NCBI GenBank assembly: GCA_964495705.1
Contig: CAZBWS010000078.1
Location: 1 to 10,248, forward strand
Reading direction: 5' to 3'
Length of the DNA: 10,248 bases
DNA from: CAZBWS01 sp964495705
GTDB lineage: Bacteria; Pseudomonadota; Gammaproteobacteria; HTCC5015
The notes below the pieces were generated by a model. That model made no database searches. It saw only the letters and a list, made by a program, of their open reading frames with translations, and was not told the DNA's origin. Of the stretch, positions 1 through 7,025 are shown in pieces. How positions within the stretch are numbered: the first letter of the stretch is position 1; every line of letters starts with the position of its first letter. A program made the position numbers and the translations under genes.

Positions 1-2174
1 GCCCTGCCCCTGGCTCGATGCAGCTTTATATAACTATCAATTAAGCGCTGATGCTTATCCAGCCCTTCTAGCTTCATACTGGTCTTGGTTAGCCCGAAGA
101 ACTTAATCTCTCCCGTCACTGAACCTACTACGTTAACCATCACGTCCTCACCAAACATACGACGTAGGTTTTCAATGAACTGTTCCAGCTCTAGCGCTTC
201 ATCTAAAACTATTTCTAACACAGTATGTACTGCTTGGTAAAACAAGCCACGTTCAACGGTATTGTCGTTGTACTGCAAAAAATCACCAACAAGTTCTATC
301 GCTTCTTCATGTTCTTGCAAAGCAAGACATATCAGTATTTTAAGTTCAAGTATAGTGAGTTGACCCCATACGGTATTTTCATCAAACTCAATACCGATGA
401 GTGTTTTGATATCGGTGTAATTGTCCAGCTGGCTATCTTCTAGCCGCTCGAATAAATCAACCAAGGCGCCTTCATCAAGAGAGTGGATATTTAATATATC
501 TTCGCGGTACTCTAAGGCCTTATTGGTATTGTCTTCGATCAGGTCTTCAACGGGATAGACTTCCGAGTAAGCCGGCACGAGGATACGACAGGCGGTGGCG
601 CCTAGATTATCAAATACGGCGACATAGGCTTCTTTACCGATGCTCTTGAGTATGCCGAATAGACTGCTGCATTCTTCCTCACTTGTACCCGAAAAGTCCC
701 ATTCATAGAATTCATAATCACTCTGGCTACTAAAGAAGCGCCAAGAAACAATACCTGTAGAATCAATAAAGTGGTCGACAAAATTTTCGGGTTCAGTGAC
801 CGCCAAACTATTAAAGCTGGGTTTTGGAATGTCGTTCAAGCCTTCAAAACTGCGCCCCTGTAATAGCTCGGTAAGGCTTCGCTCCAGTGCAACTTCTAAG
901 CTGGGGTGCGCACCAAAGGAGGCAAACACACCACCGGTTCTCGGGTTCATTAACGTCACACACATCACAGGGAACTTCCCACCCAAGGATGCATCTTTAA
1001 TGACTAAGGGAAACCCCTGCTCCTCTATAGCCTTAATACCCGCTAATATATTGGGGTATTTTTCTAATACGCTTTGCGGTACATCAGGCAATACTATTTC
1101 TTGCTCGATAATTTGACGCTTGACCGCGCGCTCGAAAATTTCTGACAAGCACTGCACTTGCGCTTCGGCTAAATTGTTACCTGCACTCATTCCATTAGAT
1201 AAGAATAAATTTTCAATCAGATTAGAGGGGAAGTACACCGTTTCGCCGTCGGAATAACGCTGATAAGGAATAGAACAGATACCGCGATCAACACGCCCTG
1301 AATTAGTATCAATTAAGTTCGAGCCTTGCAGCTCGCCGTCAGGGTTATAAATTTCTAGACAATAATCATCCAAGATACCCGCTGGCAGTTCATCCGCATC
1401 ATTGGGCTTAAACCACTTTTCATTTGGGTAGTGGACAAAATCACTGTTGGCAATTTCCTCGCCAAAGTACTGGTCGTTGTAAAAAAAGTTGCAGTTTAGA
1501 CGCTCGATAAACTCACCCAGCGCCGAACACAAAGCGCTTTCTTTACTTGCCCCCTTGCCGTTGGTAAAGCACATGGGGGACGCCGCATCGCGGATGTGTA
1601 GGGACCAGACATTCGGTACTAGATTACGCCAGGAAGCGATCTCTATCTTCATACCCAGGTCCGCCAGAATACCCGTCATATCGCTGATGGTTTGTTCCAG
1701 TGGAAGATCTTTGCCTAATATAAAGGTACTGCTGTCAGCCTCTACCTGCCCCATCAACATAGCCTGAGCATCTTCATCTAGATTGGCGACCGACTCGATT
1801 TTAAAATCGGGGCCGGTTTGCACCACCTTCTTCACGGTACAACGATCAATAGAGCGCAAGATGCCTTGACGATCTTTATCAGACAGACTCTCGGGCAACT
1901 CGGCTTGAATTTGGAAAATTTGGTTATAGCGATCTTCTGGGTCAACGATATTATTCTGAGACAAGCGAATATTCTCTGTAGGAATATCCCGTGCCACGCA
2001 ATAGACCTTAACGAAATACGCCGCACACAAGGCAGAGGAAGCCAAGAAGTAGTCAAAGGGGCTAGGCGCCGAACCATCGCCCTTATAGCGAATGGGTTGG
2101 TCAGCAATCACCGTAAAGTCGTCAAATTTGGCTTCTAGGCGAAGGTTGTCGAGAAAATTAACTTTGATTTCCAT
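1..2174 (-). CDS. ycaO: OsmC-YcaO fusion protein (3' end just outside the window)
   Basis: This minus-strand frame is open from the ATG at 2174 to the window edge, 724 codons. Residues about 1-140 form an OsmC/Ohr-like domain that keeps two cysteines at the family positions: C50 in SSALCAAYF and C112 in DRCTVKK. From about residue 160 onward it closely resembles E. coli YcaO: VPNVWSLHIRD, CFTNGKGA, SALGEFIER (217-225, E221 and E224), NGMSAGNN and QVQCLSEIFER (339-349). These glutamates match the YcaO ATP and Mg binding set. E. coli YcaO (about 586 residues) is a non-azoline YcaO linked to RimO-dependent methylthiolation of ribosomal protein S12; other YcaO proteins activate amide backbones with ATP. 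The last visible residues (HQRLIDSYIKLHRARGR) align near the E. coli C-terminus, so only a few codons are missing. The ribosome site is weak (GGAAT about 12 bases upstream). The family call is firm; the S12 role here is inferred from homology. Confidence 0.93.
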   Translation of the reverse strand, partial: MEIKVNFLDNLRLEAKFDDFTVIADQPIRYKGDGSAPSPFDYFLASSALCAAYFVKVYCVARDIPTENIRLSQNNIVDPEDRYNQIFQIQAELPESLSDKDRQGILRSIDRCTVKKVVQTGPDFKIESVANLDEDAQAMLMGQVEADSSTFILGKDLPLEQTISDMTGILADLGMKIEIASWRNLVPNVWSLHIRDAASPMCFTNGKGASKESALCSALGEFIERLNCNFFYNDQYFGEEIANSDFVHYPNEKWFKPNDADELPAGILDDYCLEIYNPDGELQGSNLIDTNSGRVDRGICSIPYQRYSDGETVYFPSNLIENLFLSNGMSAGNNLAEAQVQCLSEIFERAVKRQIIEQEIVLPDVPQSVLEKYPNILAGIKAIEEQGFPLVIKDASLGGKFPVMCVTLMNPRTGGVFASFGAHPSLEVALERSLTELLQGRSFEGLNDIPKPSFNSLAVTEPENFVDHFIDSTGIVSWRFFSSQSDYEFYEWDFSGTSEEECSSLFGILKSIGKEAYVAVFDNLGATACRILVPAYSEVYPVEDLIEDNTNKALEYREDILNIHSLDEGALVDLFERLEDSQLDNYTDIKTLIGIEFDENTVWGQLTILELKILICLALQEHEEAIELVGDFLQYNDNTVERGLFYQAVHTVLEIVLDEALELEQFIENLRRMFGEDVMVNVVGSVTGEIKFFGLTKTSMKLEGLDKHQRLIDSYIKLHRARGR

Positions 2175-2279
2175 GGGCTGGATTCCGTAATGCTATGCGT
2201 ATTGTTTTGAAGGAGCAATTATCTGTGCTTTTGCGGCAATAGTCTTGGCTTTATTAGACGAATTGCGCACAATATAGAC

Positions 2280-2753
2280 ATGAGCAAAGACCTGTATAGC
2301 GACCTAAGCCAACTGCTAAAAGAAATTCAACCCAATAGCTTATTGCTGATTGGTGATGCTGCTGAGTTAGAGGGTGTCGATGCAGTTGCTGAGACACAGC
2401 AAATATCGGCCGCTGGCAGCCGATCCGCATTAGCAGGCTTAGGGCGCTTTGATCTAGTGATCGTGTTAGACGCTCTAAATGAGCTAGACAAAAAGCAAGG
2501 CGAACTATTATTAGGCAGCCTAAAGAACTTGCACGCCAAGCGCTTGCTGCTCAGCCACACTCCCTGCTCTAAGTGGCTCTTACAGGATTTCTTGGCCTTT
2601 GCCCTGAGCGAGCTAAACCGTTACCCCGCCGATGCGGATAGCCCAGAACAGCAGCTGTTTGAGTACAATATTTTCTCTTACAAAAGCGTGCCCGACTGGC
2701 TGAATAATAAATTTTGGGCGAATCCGAATATGTGGGATAAAGGGCGCTGGTAA
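2280..2753 (+). CDS. DUF6231-like protein, degenerate methyltransferase-like fold
   Basis: The product is 157 residues with no signal peptide or membrane segment, so it is probably cytoplasmic. The pattern resembles a small class I methyltransferase-like Rossmann core: LLLIGDA (21-27) recalls the first strand and glycine loop, and FDLVIVLDALNELD (57-70) recalls a later strand and helix, followed by KRLLLSHTP. The glycine-rich SAM motif is incomplete, so catalysis is doubtful. The C-terminus is rich in aromatics (SVPDWLNNKFWANPNMWDKGRW region), which I recall as typical of DUF6231 proteins in pseudomonads; this assignment is from memory of the family. No upstream ATG or GTG exists in frame before a stop at 2208, so 2280 is the start, although no clear Shine-Dalgarno site precedes it. 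It leads a three-gene plus-strand cluster, with the ATPase-like gene starting 38 bases after its stop. Confidence 0.75.
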   Translation: MSKDLYSDLSQLLKEIQPNSLLLIGDAAELEGVDAVAETQQISAAGSRSALAGLGRFDLVIVLDALNELDKKQGELLLGSLKNLHAKRLLLSHTPCSKWLLQDFLAFALSELNRYPADADSPEQQLFEYNIFSYKSVPDWLNNKFWANPNMWDKGRW

Positions 2754-2791
2754 CTGCTATGATCAAGCAACAAAAAATACAGTAAAGAATT

Positions 2792-3679
2792 ATGCCCGGA
2801 CTAAAACAACGTATGGCCGAGAACGGCTTTGAGTGCAACGAAAGCTACGAGTATGTACTCACTGCCCTGCGCCACAATTACGACAAAACGATTCCCTGCT
2901 TAAATGTGCAAGGCGACGGCGGTCGGCGCAAGACGGCTTTTGCTAATGCCTTAGCCAATTCTCAAGATGACATTAGCAACATCCTCTACCACGACTTTAC
3001 TGTGGAAGAAGAACCCATACCTGCGGTGGTGATGGTCAGAGACGAGGACGACAACGGCGGCAAACAAGAGCCCGCCATTGGTGCCTTAGACCGTATACTC
3101 AGCGACGCCTGTGCCTATAGTGAAGGAGAAAACACGGTACTAATTCTCGACCAGCTACAGGCGGCCGACTTTAAAGACCATATCCGTTTGTATAAGTTTT
3201 TGACCAGTAAGGAGTGGACCTATAACGGCAGTAGCTTCTACGCCAATAGCCGCCGTTTCACCTTATATATTATCTCCGAAGAACAGGTTTATCACTCGCT
3301 ACAAAAACACAGCTATAAAGTGTGGGTGGATAGCGTCTCTGATAAGCAAGTGCCCTATAAGCCAGCTGACTTTGGCTTGGGCCCCGAGGCAACTCCAGTG
3401 ATGCAAGGCTTGGCTAGCTTGTTTGAACAACTCATGGTCACCCCCACTTTCAGCGAGTATCAAAAAATTCTCGGCGACATCCCCCGCTGCGTACACACGG
3501 CTGAAGATTTAGCCAACACCGTGTTCGGCTGGACCGAAGGCGTAGAGCGAGATTTATTGCGCACCGAGCATGTTAAAGACCTGATTCAACAGGATATAAT
3601 GCCGGCCATTGAAACCTATATTGGCGTAGAAGAAGTGGTTGAATTATCAGGTTTACCTGTAGACGACCTTCTACACTAA
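2792..3679 (+). CDS. P-loop-like ATPase with a degenerate Walker A motif
   Basis: The product is 295 residues with the order of elements of an AAA-type or STAND-type ATPase. LNVQGDGGRRKTAFANALA (37-55) sits where a Walker A motif belongs, but GDGGRRKT (41-48) has Arg46 in place of the second glycine of GxxxxGK[ST]. NTVLILDQLQ (114-123) is a Walker B-like strand with D120 followed by Gln rather than Glu. RRFTLYIISEE (154-164) resembles the sensor-1 strand, ending in S162. The N-terminal 30 residues and C-terminal 100 residues look helical; no DNA-binding motif was recognised. Lys47 and Thr48 remain, so nucleotide binding is possible, but hydrolysis may be weak or lost. It lies between the DUF6231-like gene and the bolA-like gene (21 bases downstream), so the three are probably co-transcribed. 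I cannot name a specific function. Confidence 0.72.
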   Translation: MPGLKQRMAENGFECNESYEYVLTALRHNYDKTIPCLNVQGDGGRRKTAFANALANSQDDISNILYHDFTVEEEPIPAVVMVRDEDDNGGKQEPAIGALDRILSDACAYSEGENTVLILDQLQAADFKDHIRLYKFLTSKEWTYNGSSFYANSRRFTLYIISEEQVYHSLQKHSYKVWVDSVSDKQVPYKPADFGLGPEATPVMQGLASLFEQLMVTPTFSEYQKILGDIPRCVHTAEDLANTVFGWTEGVERDLLRTEHVKDLIQQDIMPAIETYIGVEEVVELSGLPVDDLLH

Positions 3680-3700
3680 ACCCACTAGAACGAGATAAGT

Positions 3701-3940
3701 ATGAGCACACCCACTAGTAACGAAGAAGCTAAAAGTCTATTAGAACAGGCCATGCCGAACGCAGACATCACAGTCAACGGTGATGGTTATAAGTATGAAG
3801 CGATAGTGATTAGTGAAGAGTTTGCAGGTTTAAGTACCTTACAGCGTCACAAAAAAGTCTATGCGGCTTTGAACAGCGTGATTGCTGCGGGTACATTACA
3901 TGCACTGACCATAAAAGCGAAAACACCTAGCGAAGTTTAA
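3701..3940 (+). CDS. BolA/IbaG-family protein
   Basis: This 79-residue protein has the full BolA fold pattern: an N-terminal helix (EEAKSLLEQAMP), a strand with VNGDGYKYEAIVISEEF (25-41), the helix RHKKVYAALNSVI (49-61) and the last strand LHALTIKAKTPSEV (66-79). The TPSEV ending resembles TPAEW in E. coli IbaG (YrbA) more than BolA itself. The invariant histidine of the family, used to bind a [2Fe-2S] cluster together with a monothiol glutaredoxin, is H67; H50 lies in the helix. IbaG is usually encoded beside murA, which is not visible here, so this may be an extra BolA paralogue tied to the two upstream genes. GAGATAAG just upstream of the ATG is a fair ribosome site. The stop lies 4 bases from the stop of the convergent metallophosphoesterase gene. 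Confidence 0.88.
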   Translation: MSTPTSNEEAKSLLEQAMPNADITVNGDGYKYEAIVISEEFAGLSTLQRHKKVYAALNSVIAAGTLHALTIKAKTPSEV

Positions 3941-3944
3941 GGCC

Positions 3945-4805
3945 CTATGCGGATAGGCTATGCAGCCCATTCAACTCTGCCAATAACGCTAAGGGGTCAT
4001 CATTGGTCTCTTCCTGTACAGGGTCTAACTCAGCCTGCCAGTTAATAATATTGATCTCCCCTGAACGGGATTCCACTAAAGCCGAGCAGTTCTCTACCCA
4101 ATCTCCGCAGTTGAGGTATTGAGTACCCTTTATCATGCGGTTTTCCACGTGATGAATATGTCCACACACGGCGCCATCAAACCCCCTTTGCCTAGCCGTC
4201 GCCGCTATCCATTGTTCGTACTCAGAAATAAAGGCCGTCTTTGCCGTATGTTTAACAAAACCCGGTACGGCCCAGCTATCTAAACCAAAACGCGTGCGTA
4301 ATCTGTTGTAGTGAGTATTTAGCTCCACCAGCTCGTCATAGGCCATAGCCCCAAGGCTAGAAAGGCGGCCGTAGGCACCGTTGGCGTCGTCAAACTGGTC
4401 CCCGTGTAGTACCAGTAATTTTTTATTATCTGCCGTGCAATGTACCGCTTCATCCAGCAGTTCTATATTTCCATAGCGACGCCCTGAATAATTGCGCAAA
4501 AACTCATCGTGGTTGCCGGTAATAAAAACAATACGTGTACCGCGCTTAGCCATTGTTAAAAAGCGGCGAATAACATTGCTGTGAGATTGTGGCCAGTACA
4601 CTTTTGACTTCAGCTTCCATCCATCAATAATATCCCCCACTAAATACAATGTATCGCAGCTGTGGTTTTTCAGAAAGCTAAGTAATTGCTCGGCTTGGCA
4701 GCCTTTGCTACCTAGATGAATATCGGATAACCAGATTGTACGATAGTGAGTGCGCCCTGAACGCGCATCGCGATTTTTTGACTTGTGCCTTTTATCTATT
4801 TCCAT
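3945..4805 (-). CDS. Calcineurin-like metallophosphoesterase, LpxH-related (UDP-2,3-diacylglucosamine diphosphatase-like)
   Basis: The protein carries the complete two-metal phosphoesterase signature: SDIHLG (D33, H35), GDIIDGW (D63), GNHDE (N103, H104), LHGDQFD (H139) and GHIHH (H221, H223), numbered from the alternative GTG start at 4820. The overall layout and the NCGDWVEN segment match the LpxH-like COG2908 group, which is longer than classical LpxH (about 240 residues). LpxH cleaves UDP-2,3-diacylglucosamine to lipid X in lipid A synthesis at the inner membrane. Pseudomonads carry a second homologue, LpxH2, that does not replace LpxH, and this protein could be of that kind. The frame extends to GTG at 4820, but that codon lacks a ribosome site. 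The ATG at 4805, preceded by AGTGG, gives 286 residues and is preferred. There are no membrane segments. Confidence 0.88.
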   Translation of the reverse strand: MEIDKRHKSKNRDARSGRTHYRTIWLSDIHLGSKGCQAEQLLSFLKNHSCDTLYLVGDIIDGWKLKSKVYWPQSHSNVIRRFLTMAKRGTRIVFITGNHDEFLRNYSGRRYGNIELLDEAVHCTADNKKLLVLHGDQFDDANGAYGRLSSLGAMAYDELVELNTHYNRLRTRFGLDSWAVPGFVKHTAKTAFISEYEQWIAATARQRGFDGAVCGHIHHVENRMIKGTQYLNCGDWVENCSALVESRSGEINIINWQAELDPVQEETNDDPLALLAELNGLHSLSA

Positions 4806-4868
4806 ACTGCCACTATGCACAATAGAGGTGACAGAAATATGTCGGTTTTTTGAAGCTTCTATGACAAC

Positions 4869-4898
4869 TTAGCAAGCGAAACTGCAAGCTGTTATAGT
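4869..4898 (+). promoter_or_regulatory. Possible sigma70-type promoter for the small membrane protein
   Basis: TTAGCA (4869-4874) and TATAGT (4893-4898) are separated by 18 bases and lie 26 bases before the ATG at 4925. The -10 box matches the consensus well; the -35 box matches only partly. This is an assignment by eye. Confidence 0.35.
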
Positions 4899-4924
4899 CA
4901 AGCTTTTAACTGCATGAGTACGAT

Positions 4925-5077
4925 ATGAGTATCACTTTTAACTTCAACGAAATCTACCCCATCATTTGCTTAGTGTGTGGAGTGGTTACGATTGTAAAGC
5001 CTAAGTATTTTCACACTGTGCTGGGAATATTAATTATTGCTTACGGCTTACTCGAAGTGGTTAATATTCGATTTTAG
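4925..5077 (+). CDS. Small membrane protein, DUF3096-like
   Basis: This 50-codon frame runs from ATG at 4925 to TAG at 5077. The product is mostly hydrophobic: IYPIICLVCGVVTIVKP, then KYFHTVLGILIIAYGLLEV, forming two short membrane helices joined by a turn containing KPKYF. The pattern (aliphatic helix, Gly, Ile, Pro, short loop, then LGILIIAYGLL) resembles DUF3096, a family of about 40-60 residue membrane proteins with no known function. It is divergent from the metallophosphoesterase gene and convergent with the four-gene cluster ending at 5127. A promoter-like pair lies upstream; the Shine-Dalgarno match is poor. The hydrophobic pattern and family resemblance make it a likely real gene despite its size. 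Confidence 0.68.
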   Translation: MSITFNFNEIYPIICLVCGVVTIVKPKYFHTVLGILIIAYGLLEVVNIRF

Positions 5078-5126
5078 ATAATGTGAGTAAAACCGTGCAA
5101 CGCGTATTATTAAGACTGCCGACCTT

Positions 5127-5510
5127 CTAGGACTGCGCTCGTTTAACGACATATAACGCGACGGCAACTAGAAATAATGCTAAACCCACCCAATCAACCT
5201 TAATGATTTTATTAATGAACTCGTTATAAGCAGCCCCCTGCTGTGCAAGCAAAATAAAACCAAGCATACTAACGGCAGCCATCAACATAGCAACGGGCTG
5301 TAAGCTCGGCATAAATGCTGAGTAAATAACAAAGCAGCCAACGATTCCAAACAGTAAAGCCCTGTGCCGCATCAGTAAAACGATATTATTATCGACTAAA
5401 GTAATACCGTATAAACTGTGTAAGCGCTCGACAGAGAGCACACCCAAAACAGGCGCGAAATTAATCAGGCCTATAAGAACTAATAATACGGTAATGGATT
5501 TAGCTAGCAT
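5127..5510 (-). CDS. Hypothetical four-helix membrane protein
   Basis: This 127-residue protein has four likely membrane helices: about 5-25, 51-68, 72-90 and 107-122. Between the first two lies a conserved-looking soluble stretch, VERLHSLYGI (27-36) and LLMRHRALLFG (45-55). I recall small integral membrane proteins of unknown function in marine gammaproteobacteria with the same RHRALLFG layout; no enzymatic motif is visible. AGGAT about 7 bases before the ATG gives a good ribosome site. It is the last gene of the minus-strand cluster, starting 32 bases after the DUF4442 gene ends, so probably co-transcribed with it. No terminator hairpin was found downstream (5078-5126). Confidence 0.8.
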   Translation of the reverse strand: MLAKSITVLLVLIGLINFAPVLGVLSVERLHSLYGITLVDNNIVLLMRHRALLFGIVGCFVIYSAFMPSLQPVAMLMAAVSMLGFILLAQQGAAYNEFINKIIKVDWVGLALFLVAVALYVVKRAQS

Positions 5511-5542
5511 GGCTTATCCTATTCATTTAGCTTAGTAACAAG

Positions 5543-6022
5543 TTATTTTTTCTTAGCTGAAACCCGCATGCTGATATCCGCATGAAAAACTTCAACATCA
5601 TTGGCATCGAATACTGAAACCGGCATAAGCACATCACCTTCGGTAATAGAGGCATAATCTGGGTATTCACAAACAGCGCGCAGATTAGTTCTGGCCATTT
5701 TCAAGTATTCCACGGTCATCCCTACAGGTATCCAGCGATAGCTAGAATCCAATGACACGTCGAGACAAGCCCCACCAGCAAGTTCAGCCGCATTACACAT
5801 AGCAATCGCATGCACGGTTTTAATGTGATTGGTAACGCCCCAGCGCTTTTTAAAAACCACTTCTACTCGCCCCGCCTGCACATCGACAAACTGTGGGCTA
5901 ATAGTGCGAAAGTAAGGTGCGGTAAAACACACCCCTCGACTGACCAGCCAGCGCCCAAGGGCACTGTTACCAAATCTTTTCCACATGGATAACAAAGGGC
6001 TTTTTGAAGGTTTATATGGCAT
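5543..6022 (-). CDS. DUF4442-type hotdog-fold protein (acyl-CoA thioesterase-like)
   Basis: The product is 159 residues. The segment KTVHAIAMCNAAELAGG (69-84) fits the long central helix of hotdog thioesterases, with H71, N77 and E80 at positions where PaaI or DUF4442 proteins hold catalytic groups. VGMTVEYLKMARTNLRA (100-116) and the C-terminal VEVFHADISMRVSAKK supply the paired strands. Family members hydrolyse or bind acyl-CoA or acyl-ACP thioesters; the substrate cannot be read from sequence. There is no signal peptide. AAGAGAG just upstream of the ATG is a good ribosome site. It lies 68 bases after the acyltransferase gene in the same direction, which suggests a shared role in acyl-chain turnover. 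Confidence 0.82.
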   Translation of the reverse strand: MPYKPSKSPLLSMWKRFGNSALGRWLVSRGVCFTAPYFRTISPQFVDVQAGRVEVVFKKRWGVTNHIKTVHAIAMCNAAELAGGACLDVSLDSSYRWIPVGMTVEYLKMARTNLRAVCEYPDYASITEGDVLMPVSVFDANDVEVFHADISMRVSAKKK

Positions 6023-6090
6023 AAGTCTCTCTTTCGTTTTTTGTCAGCCAGCATTGTTCGGCGCTAAAAAAATACATTAAGTAATACCTT

Positions 6091-7017
6091 TTAAGCCTGT
6101 TTTTCAACACTGTTTTCTTGCGTTAAAAGCATTTCTATTTCTTGATCCTTGGTTAACCACAAGTCATTAATCCAGTTTTGAAAATCTTCCCGGAACGCTT
6201 CATCATTTTCATAGTCAGCCGACAAATAGTTTTCTGGAATATCAATAACTTTAGTTCGAACAATTATTTTTCGCACACGATTAGTAAATAAATCACCAAA
6301 CTGTTTTTCCCCACTGGGGTAGACAATGGTTACATCGATAAGCTTTTTGATCGAGCCGTCCATAGCACTCAGTGTAAAAGCGGCACCGCCAGCTCTAGGT
6401 TTAAGCAAATGATTAAAAGGTGACTGCTGACGCCGTTGCTTAATCGAGGTAAAACGTGTGCCTTCAAAAAAATTAATGATCGATACAGGCTTCTCTTTAA
6501 AGTGTGCGCAAGCCTTGCGTGTAGCTTCAATATCTTTGCCTCGCATATGTGGATTTTTGTCTAAATACTCACGGCTAAAGCGCTTCATAAAGGGAAAGTC
6601 TAGCGCCCACCAACACAGACCGAGAATAGGCACCCAGATAAGTTCTTGCTTAATAAAGAAGCGGGGGAATGGCGCCCTGCCCTTGCCTGTAAACATGCGT
6701 TGCAAAACTACAATATCCACCCAAGATTGATGGTTTGCTGTTATCAGATAAGACTCATCCTTACTCAATTCTCCCTGTGTTTCCACATCCCACTCAATTT
6801 TTTGCGTAAGTTTAATAATAGAGTTATTAGTTGCTACCCAGCATTCACCAATGCTCGTCAAAATGCTATCTGCATATTTACGCCACGGTGTGGGTGTTAA
6901 AATAATTTTCAGCAATAAGATGGGATAAAATAAAATAAACGCCCAAAATATAACGCTCGATATGAAAAAAATGCTCGTTATCGTCGCTAAGAATGGGCCG
7001 GGTAAAAATGACAACAT
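6091..7017 (-). CDS. PlsC-family acyltransferase, YihG-like
   Basis: This 308-residue protein has an N-terminal hydrophobic segment (about 9-40) and then the glycerolipid acyltransferase motifs: NHQSWVD (95-101), giving H96 and D101 of HX4D, and FFEGTRFT (183-190), giving EGTR of motif III. FIKQELIWVPILGLCWWALDFPFMKR (121-146 region) closely follows E. coli YihG, as do RGKDIEATRKAC and the C-terminal FQNWINDLW. The family moves acyl chains to lysophosphatidic acid or related lysophospholipids at the inner membrane; YihG is described as a secondary lysophosphatidate acyltransferase. The start lies 8 bases after the HIT gene stop, with AGAGAA as ribosome site within the gap, so the two genes are almost certainly co-transcribed. 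Confidence 0.9.
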   Translation of the reverse strand: MLSFLPGPFLATITSIFFISSVIFWAFILFYPILLLKIILTPTPWRKYADSILTSIGECWVATNNSIIKLTQKIEWDVETQGELSKDESYLITANHQSWVDIVVLQRMFTGKGRAPFPRFFIKQELIWVPILGLCWWALDFPFMKRFSREYLDKNPHMRGKDIEATRKACAHFKEKPVSIINFFEGTRFTSIKQRRQQSPFNHLLKPRAGGAAFTLSAMDGSIKKLIDVTIVYPSGEKQFGDLFTNRVRKIIVRTKVIDIPENYLSADYENDEAFREDFQNWINDLWLTKDQEIEMLLTQENSVEKQA

Positions 7018-7025
7018 AGTTTTCT

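Noticed and set aside
225..2138. Several plus-strand frames of 70-106 codons
   Set aside because: They lie opposite the continuous 724-codon OsmC-YcaO frame, have low-complexity or atypical composition and show no family resemblance.
3944..3957. Hairpin CCTAT-GCGG-ATAGG as a bidirectional terminator
   Set aside because: Only five pairs with no T run on either strand, and it overlaps the phosphoesterase stop codon.
4806..4820. GTG start of the metallophosphoesterase at 4820
   Set aside because: No purine-rich ribosome site precedes it; the ATG at 4805 is slightly better supported, though the GTG cannot be excluded.
6091..6105. The GCCTGTTTTT string shared with the terminator at 9951-9960 as a dispersed repeat
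   Set aside because: About ten bases of simple composition, and one copy is inside a coding end; likely chance.
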